Shown here piece after piece: positions 61,466 through 64,000 of a stretch of 64,000 nucleotides of DNA. Under the pieces are notes generated by a model. The model made no database searches, was not told where the DNA came from, and saw only the letters and a program-made list of their open reading frames with translations. The translations under genes were made by a program, and so were the position numbers. The DNA is taken from positions 124,001 to 188,000 of the forward strand of contig NZ_PDOF01000003.1 in assembly GCF_003226345.1 (NCBI RefSeq), read 5' to 3'. Numbering within the stretch: the first letter of the stretch is position 1; each line of letters begins with the position of its first letter. The DNA is from Alteribacter lacisalsi (GTDB lineage Bacteria; Bacillota; Bacilli; Bacillales; Salisediminibacteriaceae).

Positions 61466-62518
61466 TTGTCAGTATCAAGAAGAGAAATGCGCAAACAGAA
61501 ACGAAGCAAGTCGAAATTCAGACGCTTTATGAAATTCACGCTGGTTACAATGGCTATTCTGCTGGTTTTTGCAGGGCTTGGCGCCGCATATATAATTAAT
61601 CAGATCAATACGGTTACATCCAATACGCAGCTTGAACTCGAACGTGGAAGCCACTCGGAGTACCGGGAAGAAGAAGTTTCACTCAGCAGTGACCCCGTGT
61701 CTGTTCTGTTTCTCGGCATCGACAGCCGTGACAGCAACCTGAGGGGGCTGTCCGATGCGATGGTGCTTGCCACATTCAATCCGAACGAAGGTACGGTGAA
61801 AATGCTGAACATTCCCCGTGACTCACGTGTTGAAATTGTCGGCAGAGGGACGCAGGATAAAATTAACCATGCCCATGCCTTTGGCGGTGTGGATATGACG
61901 ATCGACACGGTGGAAAATTTTCTCCAGGTACCGGTCGATTACTTTGCGACAATTAATTTCACGGCATTCATGGAGATAATTGATGCGTTCGGCGGAGTCG
62001 AAGTAGAAGTTCCATTCTCCTTTACGGAAATCGACAGTGAAGACAACCAGGGCGAGATTACGGTTGAGGAAGGTACGCAGAACCTGATGGGTGAGGAAGC
62101 TCTCGCTTTCGTACGGACGCGCCGGTTTGACAGCGATCTGGCCCGGGGAGAGCGGCAGAAGGAAGTAATCGAAGCACTCATCCGTGAGGCTGCAAGCCTG
62201 AGTTCGATCACCCGTTACGGCGATGTCATGGACAGTGTGGAAGATCATATGAAAACGAATCTGAGCTTCTCGGATCTCGTCGGTTTTCATTCCTACTCTG
62301 ACAGCCTCGACACGATTGAGTCTCTCAGCTTTAAAGGAACCGACAACACGATCGACGGTGTCTATTATTATCAGGTAAACGAAGATTCCCTCGCTGAAAT
62401 TTCAACCAGACTCCGTGTTCATCTTGAACTCGAGGAAGCTGCTGCTGAACAATCAGAAGAGGATTCGGAGGGCGAAGCAGCCGGTGAGACCGGAGAAGCC
62501 GGCAGTCAGAATCAATAG
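61466..62518 (+). CDS. lytR: LytR-CpsA-Psr family wall-polymer transferase
   Basis: This 350-residue protein has a basic cytosolic N-terminus, one membrane helix (about 25–47) and an extracellular LCP domain with LFLGIDSRDSNLRGLSDAMV, IPRDSRVEI, INHAHAFGG and the closing FVRTRR. LCP enzymes attach teichoic-acid-type polymers to peptidoglycan. The tail is a Glu/Ser/Gly-rich extension. The TTG start at 61466 has GAGGTGAGG at 6 nt. It is divergent from the SpoIID/CWB2 gene, whose product would bind the polymers LytR attaches. Confidence 0.93.
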   Translation: MSVSRREMRKQKRSKSKFRRFMKFTLVTMAILLVFAGLGAAYIINQINTVTSNTQLELERGSHSEYREEEVSLSSDPVSVLFLGIDSRDSNLRGLSDAMVLATFNPNEGTVKMLNIPRDSRVEIVGRGTQDKINHAHAFGGVDMTIDTVENFLQVPVDYFATINFTAFMEIIDAFGGVEVEVPFSFTEIDSEDNQGEITVEEGTQNLMGEEALAFVRTRRFDSDLARGERQKEVIEALIREAASLSSITRYGDVMDSVEDHMKTNLSFSDLVGFHSYSDSLDTIESLSFKGTDNTIDGVYYYQVNEDSLAEISTRLRVHLELEEAAAEQSEEDSEGEAAGETGEAGSQNQ

Positions 62519-62531
62519 CTTAAAATTATCG

Positions 62532-62560
62532 ATGCCCTGCTCATGCAGGGCATTCTTTTT
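62532..62560 (+). terminator. Terminator of lytR
   Basis: ATGCCCTGC, loop TCAT, wait-free stem GCAGGGCAT, then TCTTTTT on the plus strand. Confidence 0.9.
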
Positions 62561-62582
62561 GTTGAGAGGGGGTTTGTTAAGC

Positions 62583-62595
62583 GGGGACGGTTCTC
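62583..62595 (-). repeat. GAGAACCGTCCCC motif, inverted copy
   Basis: The plus strand reads GGGGACGGTTCTC, the complement of the motif that occurs twice near 63.85 kb. Confidence 0.6.
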
Positions 62596-62708
62596 CCTTT
62601 GCATTTAAAGGTGATTATTTATGATATCTTTAAAAGGATCCCATTTTCCAGATGATAGAATGTAAAAGCGTATTATTACTTTAAGCAGAAAAAATGGAGG
62701 ATGAGCAA

Positions 62709-63134
62709 ATGGAGATCCTTAAACAAAGAATTCTGAAGGCTATGTCATTAACATCTGATTTTTATGAGTTTCTGAATGAGGATACTTTATCGTTGAAAAT
62801 TCCTGATGTACCTTCAAATACAATTGGAGAACAGGCATATTGTATCATTGGTGCTAGAGAAAGTTACTTGAAGGCTTTAGTGAAGGGTGAATGGGCCGGT
62901 TTTGAATGCAGCCTGAATGATCATCTTGATAAAACTCTGATTATCAGCAGTTTGGAAACAACACGCACACAGACGGAGCAGTTCCTGCAGGAAACGCCTG
63001 TGAGTGATATGAAGTTGGATCTGCTGATTGATTTACTGGAGCATGAGGTGCAGCATCATGGTCAGCTGATTCGTTATGGCTATGGAAATAAGATCCCTTT
63101 CCCAGACAGCTGGAACCGTCGTTATACTGTTTAA
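62709..63134 (+). CDS. DinB-superfamily protein
   Basis: This 141-residue four-helix protein has the DinB/YfiT-type metal motif in the last helix (LEHEVQHHGQLIRYGYG). Members are thiol- or metal-dependent enzymes of mostly unknown substrate. The start at 62709 has GGAGGA at 8 nt; an ATG five codons upstream overlaps that site. It is followed after 54 nt by the frameshifted VOC gene. Confidence 0.88.
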   Translation: MEILKQRILKAMSLTSDFYEFLNEDTLSLKIPDVPSNTIGEQAYCIIGARESYLKALVKGEWAGFECSLNDHLDKTLIISSLETTRTQTEQFLQETPVSDMKLDLLIDLLEHEVQHHGQLIRYGYGNKIPFPDSWNRRYTV

Positions 63135-63188
63135 GCGCTGCCCACCTTTTCCTGTTACTAACCTGACATTTATCTGGAGGTAATGGCT

Positions 63189-63592
63189 ATGAACCGCCCG
63201 TATAAACCGAGTGGTTTTAATTCCGTGTCGCCCTATTTAGTAGTGAATGGCGCCCAGGATATGATTGATCTGCTAGTAAATTTATTTAACGCGAAACACC
63301 TGCGCAGCTATGATATACCTGATGGCTCGTTTTGCATGCAGAACTTCAAATTGATGATTCAGTCAATATGATCGGAGACGCTTCAGAGCACTTTCCACCT
63401 GCGAGTCACCTGCTCCATGTTTATGTGCCTGACGTGGATGAGGTTTTTGAGAACGCTATTCGTTTAGGCTGCACCTCCTTGGAAAAACCAAATACAAAAG
63501 AAGGTGATCCCGACAAACGAGGAAGTTTTAAAGACTTTGCGGAAAATATATGGTCTGTGGCTACTCAGCTCTCATATAGTGTATATAACTAA
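63189..63592 (+). pseudogene. VOC/glyoxalase-family (PhnB-like) gene broken by a frameshift
   Basis: The first frame (from ATG at 63189, GGAGG at 8 nt) reads MNRPYKPSGFNSVSPYLVV through RSYDIPDGS and then runs out of register to a stop at 63369–63371. The -1/+2 frame picks up at LHAELQIDDSVNMIGDASEH and continues to GSFKDFAENIWSVATQ. Together they make one complete VOC protein of about 134 residues. The break is near 63328–63334, at a CGTTTTGC run. It could be a decayed gene or a one-base sequence error. Confidence 0.85.
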
Positions 63593-63676
63593 AATAACAG
63601 CCAGCATACATGATTAGAGCATGAGAGACCGAACTTCGATTTTCTGTGCTTCAGTTCAACAAGAAAAAGCAAAAAA

Positions 63677-63710
63677 GAGACGCGAAGAACTCTCCTTCGC
63701 GCCTCTTTTT
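63677..63710 (+). terminator. Terminator after the VOC gene
   Basis: GAGACGCGAAG and CTTCGCGCCTC form a stem with one mismatch, followed by TTTTT. Confidence 0.85.
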
Positions 63711-63836
63711 CATCGTGTTTTACACTGTGAATTTACAATATTGAGTGATTCAGCTTTGATTGACGGTGTGGTACAAAAGTAAATCGGTTAAGCTAAGTCC
63801 GCCTCTTTCTTTAGTTCAAACGCAAGAATGTTACAC

Positions 63837-63880
63837 GAGAACCGTCCCCAGTTAACAAATGTCACGTGAGAACCGTCCCC
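63837..63880 (+). repeat. Two direct copies of GAGAACCGTCCCC
   Basis: The 13-mer occurs at 63837–63849 and 63868–63880, each preceded by an ACG(T) and followed by A, at a 31-nt period. An inverted copy lies at 62583. The rest of 63711–63901 shows no gene. Confidence 0.75.
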
Positions 63881-63901
63881 ACTTCACACCCACTTGGCAT
63901 T

Positions 63902-64000
63902 CTACTGCAGCTGCTCGAGGACGCTCTGGGAGATGGCATTTTCGCCGCCCAGGACGCTGAAGTGTCTGAAGTTCTTCTCATCAAGCAGTTGTTCGATTGG
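63902..64000 (-). CDS. C-terminal end of a further CWB2 wall-binding protein, cut by the window
   Basis: The last 32 codons read PIEQLLDEKNFRHFSVLGG then ENAISQSVLEQLQ and stop. The pattern hydrophobic-VLGGxxAIS is the end of a CWB2 repeat, as in VLGGTAAVPE of the SpoIID protein and VLGGEAAVGA of the subtilase. It would be the third CWB2 protein within 10 kb. The catalytic or other domains lie beyond the window. Confidence 0.75.
   Translation of the reverse strand, partial: PIEQLLDEKNFRHFSVLGGENAISQSVLEQLQ

Noticed and set aside
1-64000. tRNA, rRNA, CRISPR array, prophage or complete insertion sequence
   Set aside because: No cloverleaf-type sequences, rRNA segments, regularly spaced repeats, transposase or phage structural genes were seen on either strand.

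Overview
The window is a stretch of chromosomal backbone from a Gram-positive spore-forming bacterium of the Bacillaceae. Gene order follows the Bacillus subtilis yvoE–yvyE/lyt region closely (hprK-lgt-yvoD-ppaX, yvlBCD, uvrBA, minJ, ctpB, ftsEX, cccB, prfB-secA-hpf, fliDST, flaG, hag, csrA-fliW-flgLK-flgN-flgM-yvyF, comFC-comFA, degV, degSU, yvyE, lytR). Strongly acidic secreted proteins suggest a salt- or alkali-tolerant member; the genus cannot be fixed from the sequence. There are no rRNA genes, tRNA genes, CRISPR arrays, complete insertion sequences or prophage genes.

Layout: 1–5.7 kb holds envelope and catabolite-control genes (ppaX, yvoD, lgt, hprK) and a yvlBCD stress operon with a sigma-W-type promoter. 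5.8–10.9 kb is uvrBA behind a LexA-like box. 10.9–18.1 kb is a cell-division and wall-remodelling block (minJ, ctpB, an EnvC/PcsB-like M23 protein, ftsX, ftsE). 18.5–25.9 kb carries cytochrome c551, a YitT-type protein, prfB with its programmed frameshift, secA, hpf with a sigma-H-type promoter, and a cold-shock gene. 25.9–27.6 kb is a long non-coding stretch followed by ssbB. 27.6–33.5 kb is a carbohydrate/solute island (manA, a GH13 cyclomaltodextrinase-type enzyme with a cre site, a ROK kinase without its zinc ligands, and a sodium:solute symporter with a 32-residue accessory peptide). 33.8–44.8 kb is the late flagellar region, where four sigma-D promoters can be read, together with a CsrA site in the hag leader, a ComK-family gene and a DegU-like regulator with a degenerate receiver. 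44.9–50.7 kb holds comFC/comFA, degV and degS/degU. 50.9–64 kb holds yvyE, a lipoprotein penicillin-binding protein, a 1543-residue subtilase, a SpoIID/LytB-type protein, lytR, a DinB gene, a frameshifted VOC gene and the end of another wall-binding protein.

How it fits together: FlgM, FliW-CsrA, DegSU, the ComK-like protein and the sigma-D promoters form a motility/competence/exoenzyme decision module, next to ComK-type target functions (comF, ssbB). The division block and the CWB2-bearing protease, SpoIID protein and LytR deal with wall hydrolysis and wall-anchored display.

The least expected features are (i) a family of GC-rich palindromic repeats, mostly lying between a stop codon and the gene's terminator, with a shared core but terminal stems that differ from copy to copy; (ii) a SpoIID domain interrupted by a triple CWB2 array; (iii) a ComK-family protein beside hag that lacks the C-terminal extension; and (iv) a nearly 1-kb non-coding gap upstream of ssbB with its own promoter and terminator signals.
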